Shown here: positions 1 through 13,700 of the stretch, piece by piece | How the letters are laid out: each line of letters starts with the position of its first letter | How positions within the stretch are numbered: position 1 is the first letter of the stretch | Origin: Euglena gracilis | Lineage: Eukaryota; Euglenida; Euglenophyceae; Euglenales | Assembly: GCA_039621445.1 (NCBI GenBank) | Contig: CP154957.1 | Span: forward strand, 8,475,071-8,539,070 | Length of the DNA stretch: 64,000 nt | Reading direction: 5' to 3' | Program-made: the position numbers and the translations under genes | Notes under the pieces: model-generated | Seen by the model: only the letters and a program-made list of their open reading frames with translations | What the model was told of the DNA's origin: nothing | The model's database searches: none

Positions 1-495
1 GATTTTTGGAGGTTGTGGGGACAAATTACCTCAGGGGGAAGCAGTTTTAACAAATCCTGTGAGGTATGTCGGATAATTTTGTGCAGATCCAACCATTCAT
101 ATGCGCGCAAGACGTGAATGGTCGCACATGCGCAGAATTATCCGAGATATTCCAAGAGACTTGTTGTCATTATCAGGCTCCTTTGTGGATGGGATGCAGT
201 ATGTGGGAAGGATCGCTCATGTTGTATGCCCCAAGGGCAGGTCCAAGTAAAAAAAACGTCTTTTTTTGAGTTTGGGTTGATGGGTTGTTTTGTTTGTTTT
301 GCAGATATGGTCAACATAGTTTTTCCCAACGTTGTATAGTAACTTCTGTGCCCACCATTGGCTGCATGAGCCAGTTTTGACTGTCCCAAAATAAGTCCCT
401 GCTGTAGGGGATGGCCTGATGGGGATGGCATCCCCTACCCACACAGCACCACTCAAGGAAACTTTGACCTAAAAATTGGCAGTTTTGAAAAACAG
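1..495. other. No gene seen; window start
   Basis: No coding pattern. Bases 1-17 (GATTTTTGGAGGTTGTG) recur exactly, inverted, at 1,441-1,457 inside exon 12 of the VHS-GAT gene, so a small inverted duplication brackets this end of the window. Confidence 0.5.
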
Positions 496-1144
496 CAGGG
501 GGGGGGGGGAAATGCGCTGGACGGCCCTCGGAAAAAATGCGCAAAAATGCGCAAAAAAAAAATGCGCAAAAAATGCGCTGAGTTTGTGACATTCCTAAGG
601 GAAAAAGGACTCAGACAAATTTCCAACAGTAAACCCAAAATTAAACCAAAATCACCAAAAAGAGCTGAAATGAAGGCATTTTGGCCAAAAAAGGTGCGAA
701 AATGGGTTCGTTGATTACAGAAATGGGTCAGTTGAACGTGGGCAAAATTTGGTGAGCATGTGATTTGGGTGGAAAATGTGCAAAAATGGCAAAATGTGCA
801 AAATTGGGCAAAAAAGTCGCAAAAAAGGCGCAAAATTGAAAATGTGCAAAATTGGGCAAAAAATGCACAAAAAAGCCGCAAAAATTGAAAATGTGCAAAA
901 TTGGGCAAAAAAAATGCGCAAAAAAAGGCGCAAAAATTGAAAATGTGCAAAATTGGGCAAAAAATGTGCAAAAAATGCGCAAAAAATGGACAATGTGCAA
1001 AAATGGGGGGGAAATTGCAAAAAAAAAATGCGCAAAAAATGCGCAAAAAATGCGCAAAAATGCGCATTTTTGAAAAATTGACAAAAATGCGCAAAAAATG
1101 CGCAAAAATGCGAAAAAATGCGAAACGCATTTCCCCCCCCCCTG
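496..1144. mobile_element. hAT-like element with AAATGCGC array, copy 1
   Basis: The left end CAGGGGGGGGG-AAATGCGCT and right end CGCATTTCCCCCCCC-CTG are inverted. The interior is an imperfect array of AAAATGCGC / AAAATGTGC words plus a unique segment (598-720) shared with copy 2. Flanks GAAAAACAG and GAAAACAG suggest a 7-8 bp target duplication with one base of homopolymer drift. No coding capacity beyond repeat-derived open frames. Confidence 0.65.
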
Positions 1145-1210
1145 AAAACAGGACGGGGTGGCGAGGAGGGGGGGTTCTGACCTCCCCACCCACCAACCCG
1201 CAGGGTTTCA

Positions 1211-1217
<7 letters not shown>

Positions 1218-1276
<59 letters not shown>
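1218..1276. repeat. (CA)n microsatellite
   Basis: About 29 CA units between a G-rich stretch and the 3' end of the VHS-GAT gene. Confidence 0.95.
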
Positions 1277-1279
<3 letters not shown>

Positions 1280-1386
1280 CACATAAATGCACACAACACA
1301 CACAGCCCCCTTGGGATCGATTTGCAAAAGTTTGATGATGGCAATAGTCATGGTATGACCAGCTGTTTAAGCATATCATCTGGCCT

Positions 1387-1751
1387 CTAATCCCCACCCT
1401 GATGAACATCCTTGTTGAAGCTACCTCCCCCAAGGGTCTTCACAACCTCCAAAAATCCCTGAGGATGGAAATTCGCATTCATGCTGTGCCTGCGGCGACG
1501 GCGCACCTGAACCGGAGGCGGGCTGGCTGGGGGGGCGGCGGCGGCCGTCCGCGCGGCGAAGAAATCGTCCTCCTCCGACGCGGCGGGGGTCGCGGCCGGC
1601 GGCGGCGGCGGCGGCGCGGAGCTGGCGGCGGGGGCCGGGGCCGGGGTCGCCGCGGCCGGGGCGGCGGGGGGCTTGCCGTCCAGCCCGTCCAGCTTGAGGT
1701 CGTCCGGCGCACCCCACGGCGTACCAACCCGGGTGTGTGCCGCTCGCCTTT
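1387..1751 (-). CDS. VHS-GAT gene exon 12 (Pro/Ala-rich C-terminal tail)
   Basis: The acceptor TTCATCAG at 1,752 joins in phase to exon 11 (phase 1). The tail contains GAPDDLKLDGLDGKP, a long Pro/Ala stretch, EEDDFFAART and a run of Arg followed by HS, then ends at a stop at 1,387-1,389. An alternative is that coding stops at a GTGCGC donor near 1,500 and a further exon lies at lower coordinates or outside the window. Composition makes homology hard to judge. Confidence 0.5.
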
Positions 1752-4700
1752 CTGATGAAGTCACGGACAAAATGAAATGGCAGATGGTGTCTTTGAGAGG
1801 CTTTTAGGAGGTTTCATTTAGGAGGTCCTGGATCCACAAATGAATGAAAAATAACAAAACATCATGTGAAGTGTGGGGCGGTCTGTAAGGGGAAAAAAAT
1901 TTTAAGCACCGGGCACCAAGGACCGCCCTTTGGCCAAAAGGATGGCCAACTGCCGACTTGGAAATCGCTGGAGTCAAAAAAAATGAAAAGTAAAGAAAAC
2001 GCATTTTTCGACGTTTTGGGTGGATGAACAATGATGTAATGCCAGAAATTACTCCCCCCTCCCGAAGTCGACACATTTTTGCCGAATTATGGCCATTTTT
2101 GACCATTTTTCCTGTGGATTTTTCATTGCACGTGCTGGGATGGGGAGTTGTTTTTGTCAATTACCGCCCTGACGAATTTTGAAAAAAAAAAAAAAAAATG
2201 CAGGAAAAATGCAAATATTGATAGAAAACTGTTAAAAGAAATTGAAGAAACTTAGGGAAAAATGCACAAGATGGGGTCCGACCCACCCCCCGCCTGCCCT
2301 TATATCCCCAGCCAGCCCCGGTTTTGGCCCAGCCTCACTGAGGAGGGTGCTACCTGCCTGCCCTTTTTTTGCTGGGTTCCAGCCGAAGAGGTTTGGAAAG
2401 CGGTCGAAATGACACAAAACGACGTCTTGACCAGGCTGCTGGGGGATCGGGCACTCGCAACAAAAGGGGTGTGTCCATCCCTCCGGATGGTGGTGTTGGT
2501 GGGGGTGGGTCGGACACCCTCCACCTAAACCCCGTAAACCCTCCTTATATCGAACCCCGGGGGGGGGGGGGGAGGCTGCAAAGCCTTCAAGAGATGTATG
2601 GGCACAGCTGGCAATGGTGTGGTCCAGTCCCAGAAGCTCATCCAAGGGATCTGCCCCTGGGGAATCGAAAAGAGAAATATACAGAGTGAGGGGAGGTGAA
2701 GGGGTGGGAAGGGATTGGCTTTGGACCCCCCCCGGAGGAGAGGCAGCCTCCACCATGCTGAATACCTCCACTCGAACAGTGGCACGGTCTCCGGATCATA
2801 CCACATCATTTGATCCTCGGGATCACTTTCTCCTTTGAACAAGAAACACAACCAGTTGTTTCCAACCCTTGAGAGGAGGGGGTCGGTCACTCTCGACACT
2901 CAGGCACAAAATGGCACAAAATCTGCAGATCTTGGCCAATTATCAGAAATTTTCTGGCATGCAGCCCCCGGTGGCACTTTTCAGCCAATTTCTGCCCTGG
3001 GGTCCAGAACCCCCCCCCAAAAGACCACCCAGCCACTCAGTCACCCTGGAAGGGGGGGGGGGGTTGACACAGAGCTGTACGGAAAGGTCTGATGGAGGTC
3101 GACCCCCACCTCCACAACAACACAACAGCACCACACAAGGAAAAAAACCCTTCGGCGCCAAAGGCGCTTATGGCAGCAATTGCAACTGCCTCGAGTGACA
3201 GAAAAGTGGTTGTTTTGGAGACTGGGGGGTCGGGGGGGGGGGGGGGCGCACCCCCCCCCCCCTCAGGACTCCCCAGACCCCTCGTCTGCAAACCTCATTT
3301 CATTGGGAAAAACTTTTGCCTGGAGCTCCAGGCTCCTATGGCACCCACTACCAACTGCTTTGTGCAACTTGGGGGGGGGGGGCCTGGGGGGAGGGGTCCT
3401 GGGGGGGATCGCCATGACTCGACGAAGTCACCATAGGAAGATTTTGACAAAAAAATCGCCCCCCCCCCCGGAAATACGGGAAGGGGTGGGGGGATTACCC
3501 CCCACCCACCAGGATATGGGTGGGGGTAGTCGACTCCTCACCAGCCATAGGGTTTCGAGGGTTCCCATAAATCCCTGGACACACACGCACACTTAGCAAT
3601 GGTCTGCACCCTCCCGACCCAGGGGGAGGTGCATTTGCTCCGGGGTGCCTGCCCAGAGCAGGCACACCCACAGGGGGTCCCCCTTACAGACAAATTTGAT
3701 TTGAAAATGGCAATTGTCAAATCAAAATGGGATGGGGTCATGAGGACAGACCACGGCATTTTTAAACGACCACCCCCCCCCCTCAGGGGGTCCGGGCCCA
3801 GGGTTGGGCTGGCTGGGAAAAGGCTGCTGGCTGACCCCCCCCCCAGGGGTCCTGGGCTGGAGCTGGGCCCGACCCGGGTCGAACCGGGGACCAAAAAATC
3901 GAAAATACAAAAACGTCCAAAAAAACTGCCAATTGTGCAAAAATCGATTTCTGACCTCAAATCTGCCCTGGCCAGCCCTTTCCCGACCCATTTTCGCCCA
4001 TTTTTGACCCATTTTTGGCTCATTTTTTGCACCCCCCCCCCCCCGAAAGCGAAAAATCCGTTACCGTTCAGCCACCCTTCGGGGGTTTGGAAATAAATAA
4101 ATTTTGTTGAGGGGGGGCCGGGGCTGGAAAAAGGCTGGCCATTTTAGACCCCGCAGCTCAGAATTTTTTGCAAGATCAGGAAAAAAAGTTCAGGTCCCCC
4201 TCTTCGGGTTCTCAAAAAGTAATGTCCTTTTCATTTCCCCAAAAGGTCTTTTGCATTCCCCAAAGCCTCCACCCCAACTCTGGAGAAGGGCACACGTTTC
4301 TGTGCGGTGGGGGCTGCAGCGGGTGCCGCCGCCTGTGGCTGCGACTCCCGACCCGGCCCAGCCGGCGGCAGGGCAGGACAGGACCATGGGCCGACCATTT
4401 GGCCGTCCTCGCACGACAGCCCACCGGTCTGCCTGCCTGATACCCCCCCCCATTTCATATGTCGATGGTCTGATGTCGGATTTGTCTTATGTCACCATCA
4501 CGTCATGACGACATAAGTCTCGTCGAACAAGAAAAATTGTTGGAAGGCAAAGAAAAAGTGCTCAAGAGTGCGCGATTGTGACGAATTTTGTCTCGCCGAC
4601 ATAAAACCATTTGATATTAAACCTGTCTAGATATGACAAAGGGTTAATTTTTTGGCAATATTTGTTAAAAATTGTGGAGCCATACAACCAGTCCACAACT

Positions 4701-7700
4701 GTGTCTTTGTGAGGGTATTCATCCCGCGTGTGTTTATGTGTCTGAGCGTTTGTGTGCATGGGTGGGTGGGTGGTGGGTGGGTGGAAGGGTGGGTTTGTGT
4801 TGCGCTGTGTGCTGTGCTGTGCTGTGCTGTGCTGTGCTGTGCTGTGCTGTGCTGTGCTGTGCTGTGCTGTGCTGTGCTGTGCTGTGCTGTGCTGTGCTGT
4901 GCTGTGCTGTGCTGTGCTGTGCTGTGCTGTGCTGTGCTGTGCTGTGCTGTGCTGTGCTGTACTGTGCTGTGCTGTGCTGTGCTGTGCTGTGCTGTGCTGT
5001 GCTGTGCTGTGCTGTGCTGTGCTGTGCTGTGCTGTGCTGTGCTGTGCTGTGCTGTGCTGTGCTGTGCTGTGCTGTGCTGTGCTGTGCTGAGTTGCATTGT
5101 GTTGCGTCGTGTTGCGTACCTGTTTGTGCTGTGTGTTTGTTGAAATAAACGTAACCCGAGGGCTGGTACCACAATCCCCCCGCCCTCCCAGCATCGCCCC
5201 GAAGCCCAGCCTCGTCGGCGTGGCCGGCCCTGCCCGGGGGCTGCCCCGCCGCCCGCAGCACCTGCTGGATCTCCGCCGTCAGCTCGTCGTACCGCTGCAG
5301 GTTCTTGATGAGGGCGTCGTTCAGCTCCAGCAGCACCTCGAACATCCCCTGGGGGGAGGGGGGGAGCAACATGGACCCTCAAAAAAGAAATGGAAAAACG
5401 GGAAAATTAGAATTTAGCCGCCAAAATTAGAAAGCGCGGAAAAGCACAACAAAAAAACAAAAATATGCAAAATCGAAAAAAATAACAAACAAACCACAAA
5501 CCACAAACCACAAACCAACGCAAAAGAAAATGGTTTTTGTTCCCCCCTTGCAGGGTTGCAGCAATGGCTGTGTGCGTGTGGCATGTGTGGCTGTGTGCCT
5601 GTGTGGCGGCATCGAATGTGGCGACGCAGAGAGGCCAGAAAGGTACAGAGTACAGCGGGGCACACACTAAGTGATCTATTTCAGAGTGTGGACAGGAAAA
5701 AGTACATAAAGCTCAGAATTGGATGAAATAGAATGTCGAAGTGGGAAAGAAACAGAGAACTGGAATGCTGAAACAGAAAAAGCTCGGCGGCCAATACTGG
5801 ACGACACGATTGAATGCACAGCTTCGAAATGTGCTTACAAACGAGGGAAAAAACAAATGCTGGTGGGTCATGACGATAAATACTCAACACCAATACAGAA
5901 ACCTCGGCCGACGATGCCAGGCCAGATTCAATGGCTCGGACCACCTGCGCCTGCGCCCGTCGCGTCTGTACCACCACCTGCAATGGGCAAATCAGCAGAG
6001 GTGGGGGTGACATCAAAAGCATGGTTATACATCTCATGGAGTGTAAAACATATGCATATATAATTTAATATGTATACATATATCTCATGGAGTGCAAAAT
6101 ATATGCATGTATAGCTCAATTCCATGATGTTACGTGCACCAAAGTTCCAAAAGTCTTCACACCCCTGAGAATATAATTTGTACATATCTCTGTCCTCCTT
6201 CCCTTGGTGTTCCTCCAAATACCCAGTGGGAATTGGGAACACACCTCACGCCACACAGCATGTGCTGGGAGGTAATCTGCAAAGGTAACAGGTATTGCCG
6301 CTCTGGTCTTTTAAGGTTTTGCAGCAATCAAAAGACAACTGCAAAACCTGCAACTGCAGAGGTTTCAAGCTCGACTTGGCGGCCAGACACAACAGGAGTC
6401 ACCTGTCAGCGACCAGCGCAAGGCAGCGATGTGGATTACTTGTCGATTCTGCACCAGACAGGCAAATGAAAAGAACCTTCGTCCCAGCAGTTTGCGCAAC
6501 ACCGGTGAAACTCTTCACTCAATTTGGGCCGTCCTCCCCACCCATCAATGATGCTTATGACCAATTGCCTATTCCATTGTGAGTTCTCTGACACAGAGGA
6601 TTGCGGTTCAACAGGGAGTGACGGTCAATTCTGCCTTTAAAATGCAACCAATCCCTGGGATCAAAAGAAAGATTCATTAGCTGATGATCACCAGGTTCAC
6701 AGAATGGGTGGCCACCCATCCTTGGGTGCAGAACTGCCTGGTGCGGAATCAACAAGTAATCCACATCGCTGCCTTGCGCTGGTCACGGACAGGTGACTCC
6801 CGTTGTGTCTGGCCGCCAAGTCGAGCTTGAAACCTCTGCATTTTGCAGTTGCCTTTCATGGCTGCAAAACCTCATAAGGCCAGAGCAACAGCTGTTGCGG
6901 TTTACCTCCCAGCACGTGATGTGTAGCGTGGGGTGTGTTCCCAATTCCCATTGGGTATTTGAAGAAACACTGAGGGAAGGAGGATAGGGACATGAACAAA
7001 TAAAATTTTATTTCACAAACAAATTTTGTACACCCAAAACTACATATTCAGGTGTATGAAGACTTATGGAACTTTGATGCATGAAAAAATATGGAAGTGA
7101 GGGAATAAACATGGATATTTTACATCTTCATATACCACAGTCGAATAAAAATAATAGGAAACAACAATGATTGTAATGAATGCAAACCACCAATTTTTCC
7201 CACCATTTTTCACCATCAATTTTTCATTTTTAACCATACTTTTTTGGGCGGGGGGCACGTTCAGTGGTCGTCATTTCTCGCACAAGAGACGAGGATATGA
7301 AATATGGTCACGTCCAGAAAACCATTTTGACCATTTTCAAATTCTGAGTTGGTTTTTGGCAAAAAAAAATCCCCAATGGGAAAAACTATATATATTTTAT
7401 AGCGAAAATCAGAGCTTTCCATAATCAATCAAAAAAAAAGTTTCCAAATACGAAAATTTTTGTTTGGGACATCACATTCTTCCTGTCATTTTTTCCGTCA
7501 TTTTTTGTTTTCCGTCATATTATATTATATTATATTATATTATATTATATTATATATATTATATTATATTATTAGATATTATATTCTATATTATATTATA
7601 TTTTATATTATATTATATATTATATTACTTATATTATTTATATTCTTTATTTTATATTCTCTTCTATTATATTATCTTTCTCTTCTCTTTATTTCTTCTC

Positions 7701-10700
7701 TTCTTTCTTCTCTTCTCTTCTCTTCTTTCCTTCTCTTCTCCAACTTTCGACTTGACTCTAGACAGACAGTCTCTTCTCCATTACAATTCAGGCTTACTTC
7801 CTTCATTCCATTAACATTCTTACATTCCACATTCCCTTCCTTCCAACTTCTTCCCTTCCCTTACAGGACATTCCACATACAGGACATTCCCTTACATTAC
7901 ATTCCTCATTACATTCCATTACCTTACATTACATTACATTACCTACATTAGGATTACATTCCATTACATTACATTCATTACATTACATTACATTCCTTAC
8001 AGACATTACATTACTTACATTACATTACAGGACATTACATTACATTACATTACATTACATTCCATACTTACATTACAGATATTATATTAATATTATATTA
8101 TATTATATTATATTATATTTATTATATGATTATATTAATTTATTATATTTAATACATTATATTACTTTATTATATTCTTATATTATATTATCTTATATTA
8201 TATTATTATATTATATTATATTCTATTATATTATATTATATTCTATTAGATTATATTATATTATATTATATTATATTTATATTATATTATACATATTACC
8301 CCCCCTAGTCGTATGACCGGGTTCCTGCAACCTGTGACCGGGGGGGGGGGGTCATAACACCCTCATAACCTGCAACATGTGAACGGGGGGTGGTCGTAAA
8401 TGAGTTGTCGTTCATCGGTACGGTGGTGTTAAATTTTTCGCAACCTGCAACCTGTGACCGGGGGGGTGGTCATAACACCCCCATGACCTGCAACCTGTGA
8501 CCGGGGGGTGGTCGTAAATGAGGGGTGGTCGTACGACTAAGGGGGGGGGGGAAATTATATTTATTAAGATAATTATATTATATTATATTATATTAATATT
8601 ATATTATATTATATTATATTATATTATTTATATTATATTATCTTTATATATTTTATTCTATATATTATATTATATTATATTATTATATTATTCTCTTATA
8701 TTATATTCTATTTATTCTCTTATCTTATATCTCTTATCTTCTCTTCTCTTTCTTCTCTTCTCTTCTCTTCTCTTCTCTTCTCTTCTCTTCTCTTCTCTTC
8801 TTCTCTTCTCATTCTCTCTCTTCTCTTCTTCTCTGTCTTCTCTTCTCTTCTCTTCTTTCTCTTCCTCTTCTCTTCTCTTCTCTTCTCTTCTTCTCTTCTC
8901 TTCTCTTCTTCCTTCTCTTCTCTTCTCTTCTTCTCTTCTCTTCTCTCTCTTCTCTTCTCTTCTCATTCTCTTCTCTTCTCTGCTCTTCTCTGTACCCTTC
9001 TCTATCTCATTCTCTTCTCCTTCCCTCCCCTTCTCTTCTCCTTCCTTCCTTCCCGTCCTTCCCTCCCTGCACCCCCACATTGCCTCGCCCTGGCATTGCA
9101 TTGCATGCATTGCCTGCTTGCTCTTGCAATGGCATTGCCTTGCCTTGCATCCTGCAGTGCAAGTGGCATGGCATTGCAATTGCATTGCATTGCATTGCAG
9201 TGCATGCAGTGCATTGCCATTGCTTCGCATTGCTTGCATTGCATTGCATGGCATGGCATTGCAATTGCATCTCATTGGCAATTGCATTGCACTGTCTCTT
9301 CCCTTCTCTTCCTCTTCACTCTTGTCTTCTTCATCCTCCTTCTCATCTCTTCTCCTCTCTTGTCTTCTCTGTCTTCTCTTCCCTTCCCCTTCCCTTCCCT
9401 TTCCCTTCCCTTCTCCTTCTTCTCTCCCTTCCCCTTCCCTTCCTTCTCCTTCCCTTCCCTTCCCCCCCTTCCCTTCCTGTTGCCTTGCCTTCCTAGCCTT
9501 GCTTGCTTGCCTGCCTTGCCTTGCATTGCATTGCAGTGTATTGCATTGTATTGCATTGCATTGCATTGCATTGCATTGCATTGCATTGCAGTGCATTGCA
9601 TTGCATTGCATTGCATTGCATTGCATTGCATTGCATTGCATTGCATTGCATTGCATTGCATTGCATTGCATTGCATTGCATTGCATTGCATTGCATTGCA
9701 TTGCATTGCATTGCATTGCATTGCATTGCATTGCATTGCATTGCATTGCATTGCATTGCATTGCATTGCATTGCATTGCATTGCATTGCATTGCATTACA
9801 TTACATTACATTACATTACATTACATTACATTACATTACATTACATTATATTATATTATATTATATTATATTATATTATATCATATCATATCATATTATA
9901 TTATATTATATTATTATATATTATATTATATTATATTATATATTATTTATATTATATGTATATGTATATTATGTTATGTTATGTTATGTTATGTTATGTT
10001 ATGTCATGTCATGTCATGTCATGTCATGTCATGTCATGTCATGTCATGTCATGTCATGTCATGTCATGTCATGTCATGTCATGTCATGTCATGTCATGTC
10101 ATGTCATGTCATGTCATGTCATGTCATGTCATGTCATGTTATGTCATGTCATGTCATGTCATGTTATGTTATGTTATGTCATGTTATGTTATGTTATGTT
10201 ATGTTATGTTATGTTATGTTATGTTATGTTATGTTATGTTATGTTATGTTATGTTATGTTATGTTATGTTATGTTATGTTATGTTATGTTATGTTATGTT
10301 ATGTTATGTTATGTTATGTTATGTTATGTTATGTTATGTTATGTTATGTTATGTTATGTTATGTTATGTTATGTTATGTTATGTTATGTTATGTTAAATG
10401 ATATCATATCATATCATATCATATCATATCATATCATATCATATCATATCATATCATATCATTTTATACATATATATACTGATGCAAATAAACCCCCCCC
10501 AAATAACACCCCCCCCCAAATAACACCCCCCCCAAATAACACCCCCCCCTCGGGGGCCGATTTCGAGCGCCCAAATAACACACACCCCTGTTTTCCTTTG
10601 ATTTTCCATGTAAAAATGACACACACCCCCAAATAACACACCCCCCCCCTTAGATGCACTTTGGCTTCTGTCTGGTTTAAGGCCTGGCGCTGCATTCCGC

Positions 10701-13700
10701 TTCTGGCCCTTTCTTCGGAGCAACTCCCAATAATTGTCCGACCCCATATTCACTGGGACTTCAAACTTCCATTTTGTGTTTTCCTTGCCCTTCCCCTCCC
10801 CTTTGGGTTTTCGGCACACACACACACCCCCTGGGGCCCCAGTTCGGGTGCCCAAATAACACACCGGGGGGGGGGGTGTTATTTGGGGGGGGGTTACATA
10901 TATGAGATATATAAATGCATGGATCATGAGCACATGAATCCTTCTTCTATCAGTGACAACAAAACAATAATACCATATGGATAATTATGCATACGATCCC
11001 CTGGTGTGGTTATGCTTGGTCACATGCACCTAAACACAGGCACCTGGGTGCATAATTCATCGGTGGCGAGGACCTCTGGGACATTCTCGTTGGCTTTGAC
11101 AAACTCGGACAGAAGCTCCACGCAGGTGTGTGCCTGAAGATGCGTTCACGTGCCAGAGTCTGCCACAGACAGGTCCGATCCAAAAAAAAAAATGTAATTG
11201 CTGTTCTTTGGTACACGTCAAGGAGGGAGGTGATTGGGTCAGGAGTTCACTGGCTGGCTGGCTGCAGCTGAAAGCCATCAGCTAGACCCCCCCCCGGGGA
11301 GCAGGGTCCTGGGATTTCCCTGACTTAAAAAAAAAATTCCATCGGCGTGAAAATGGGGTTTTAAAATTCTTTTCGGCGCTTTGCACCTTAACTGGGGCTG
11401 CAGCAGACCCCCCTATGTGATGTCCGCAAAACTTTGACTGGCTGATTTTGAGTGGCTGCAGTCCACGGGGTGCTTCAAATTCTTAAACAAAGGCCTGGCT
11501 GGGACTATTATGCTTTCAAACTCCTGGAGAATATCATCGTTTCCTGTGTCGTTCCATTCAGGAGACCAGACTCGCACTTAGCATGTGGTTGGCTTGTCCC
11601 TGAGCGCAATTACACACGGACTGTTTTTTTTTAAAAGCGCAATACGTGGCAACCCGTACACGTAATCAGCATGTGATCTGGTGCCCAAAATTACATAGGA
11701 GCATAGATCACACAGAGCAGAGGCAAGTTCGAAGACGTTGGCCGTCAGCGTGTCCCAAAGCAGATGTCCAAAGCAAAGGGTGCATGTTCACCCAGTATAT
11801 GTGTTTGGGTACCTACCAGCGGCTGCCTGATCAACTTGGGACGTTGTTTGAACGATTGGGGGCAAATGGTCTGTTTGCACATTTGCGCAAACTGACTGGC
11901 AGCACAACTGTGCAAACGTACCATTCGAGCAGTTGCACGTGTGGTCCGTTTGCGTAACTGCGCACACAGACCAGCAATTTTTCTCGAAAAAGGAAGCGCA
12001 TTGCGTGTGAATGGATATAATTCCTCACTGAAAAAAGCTCTGCCGTGGTGCAATACCGTGACACACTTTCTTTGACCAGCTCAGACATGCTGTGCAAACA
12101 GAAGTCAGAAAGTCCCCACTGTAAAGGCCTCAAAACGAGCAATTAATTTTGGACCATTTGCACAATTACGCAATTGAACCATTTGAATTCTTCATTTGTG
12201 CAACTGCGCACATGGACCACTCAGGAAATAGAGTGAATGGGGAAAGGATCCGGAACCATGGGAACACACCCAGAGAATGCCACAGGTTCATGACATTAAT
12301 TTTCCAGCCCCAAACAGGCTGGCATACAAAGCTGTTGGTTGGATTTGGCGGTCCTGTTGCGCAATCGTGCACACCGACATTGTTTTGCTGACGTGCGGGT
12401 TTCACACAATATCAAGATTAACTTGCCACAGAGCTCAACTGGTAACTGAGCGAAGTCCCCCATGTTTTCCCCTTCATCAGTCACAAACAAAAAAAAGTGT
12501 TCTCTAACAAATCATTTCCACCAATGCTTTCAGTTGTGTTGGAAACACACTCCTTTTATAAGTAAGTGCAAATCATCGCAGGGTTCCGCAGGGCTTCAAA
12601 AAGCAAGGAAATGGGTGGATCTGTCGCCCGACTTCCAGAACATCCCCTGGCACTGGCAATTGTCACACACAGGAAAAGCGCGGGTTTGATGTATTCTTGG
12701 ATAATTCCTTATTTCCCGGGGTCAATCCTGGGATTAACAACTCGGCACCATGTTTTTGAGGGCCAAAAAAACCAATTTCTGGCCCACACGAGTCCTCCCC
12801 AAGGGGCCCACTGATATTATGGGGACAGTGGTTCCAAGGGACCAACGAATTTTGCCTTTTCCCCTTCCGCTCAAACGTCCTGCTGAACGTCCTGCTGGTT
12901 GAATTTCGGTTGTTTCCGATGTGTGGATGCGCCGTGCACCCTCGCTGGAGGGATTTTGGTTGGGGTTGAGGTTTGGAATTAGGGGAAGGTTTTTTTGGCC
13001 CAAAATTTGACCAAACCGCCTAAATTCAGGGGGGGGAAATGCGCTGGACGGCCCTCGTAAAAAATGCGCAAAAATGCGCAAAAAAATGCGCAAAAAATGC
13101 GCTGAGTTTGTGACATTCCTAAGGGAAAAAGGACTTAGAGAAATTTCCAACAATAAACCCAAAATTAAACCAAAATCACCAAAAAGAGCTGAAATGAAGG
13201 CATTTTGGCCAAAAAATGCATGACCAAGGCGTCACTCTCCGTTCACCATAACCAACAATGTCAGCCATGGTGCCCCTTACTTGTGACCAGGGGAGTGGGA
13301 TTCCCGCCTTGGTTACGTGTCAATGTGGGGTCTCTGAAACCCCGGGTGTCCTCATCGTCATTGGATGAGTACCCACACGTCATCACCCAAGGGTTTTCTC
13401 TTGAGGCGGGTCCCTTGGGTGGAAAAAAAAGTGCGAAAATGGGTTCATTGGTGACAGAAATGGGTCAGTTGAACGTGGGCAAAATTCGGTGAGCATGTGA
13501 TTTGGGTGGAAAATGCGTAAAAATGGCAAAATGTGCAAAATTGGGCAAAAAATGCGCAAAAAATGTGCAAAAAATGGAAAATGTGCAAAAATGGGGGGGA
13601 AATGTGCAAAAAATGCGCAAAAATGCGCATTTTGAAAAATTGACAAAAATGCGCAAAAAATGCGCAAAAATGCGGAAAAATGCGCAACGCATTCCCCCCC

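Noticed and set aside
453-1433. 326-codon minus-strand Phe/Cys/His-rich frame
   Set aside because: Translation of the AAATGCGC array and the (CA)n tract.
4562-5382. Cys-Ala-Val-Leu and Ser-Thr-Ala-Gln-His repeat proteins on both strands
   Set aside because: Artefacts of the (GCTGT)n array; only the VHS-GAT exon at its edge is real.
8518-10636. Very long plus-strand frames (up to 627 codons) and matching minus-strand frames
   Set aside because: They run through pentanucleotide arrays and translate to Cys-Ile-Ala-Leu-His, Cys-Tyr-Val-Met-Leu or Met-Gln-Cys-Asn-Ala repeats; pure repeat artefacts.
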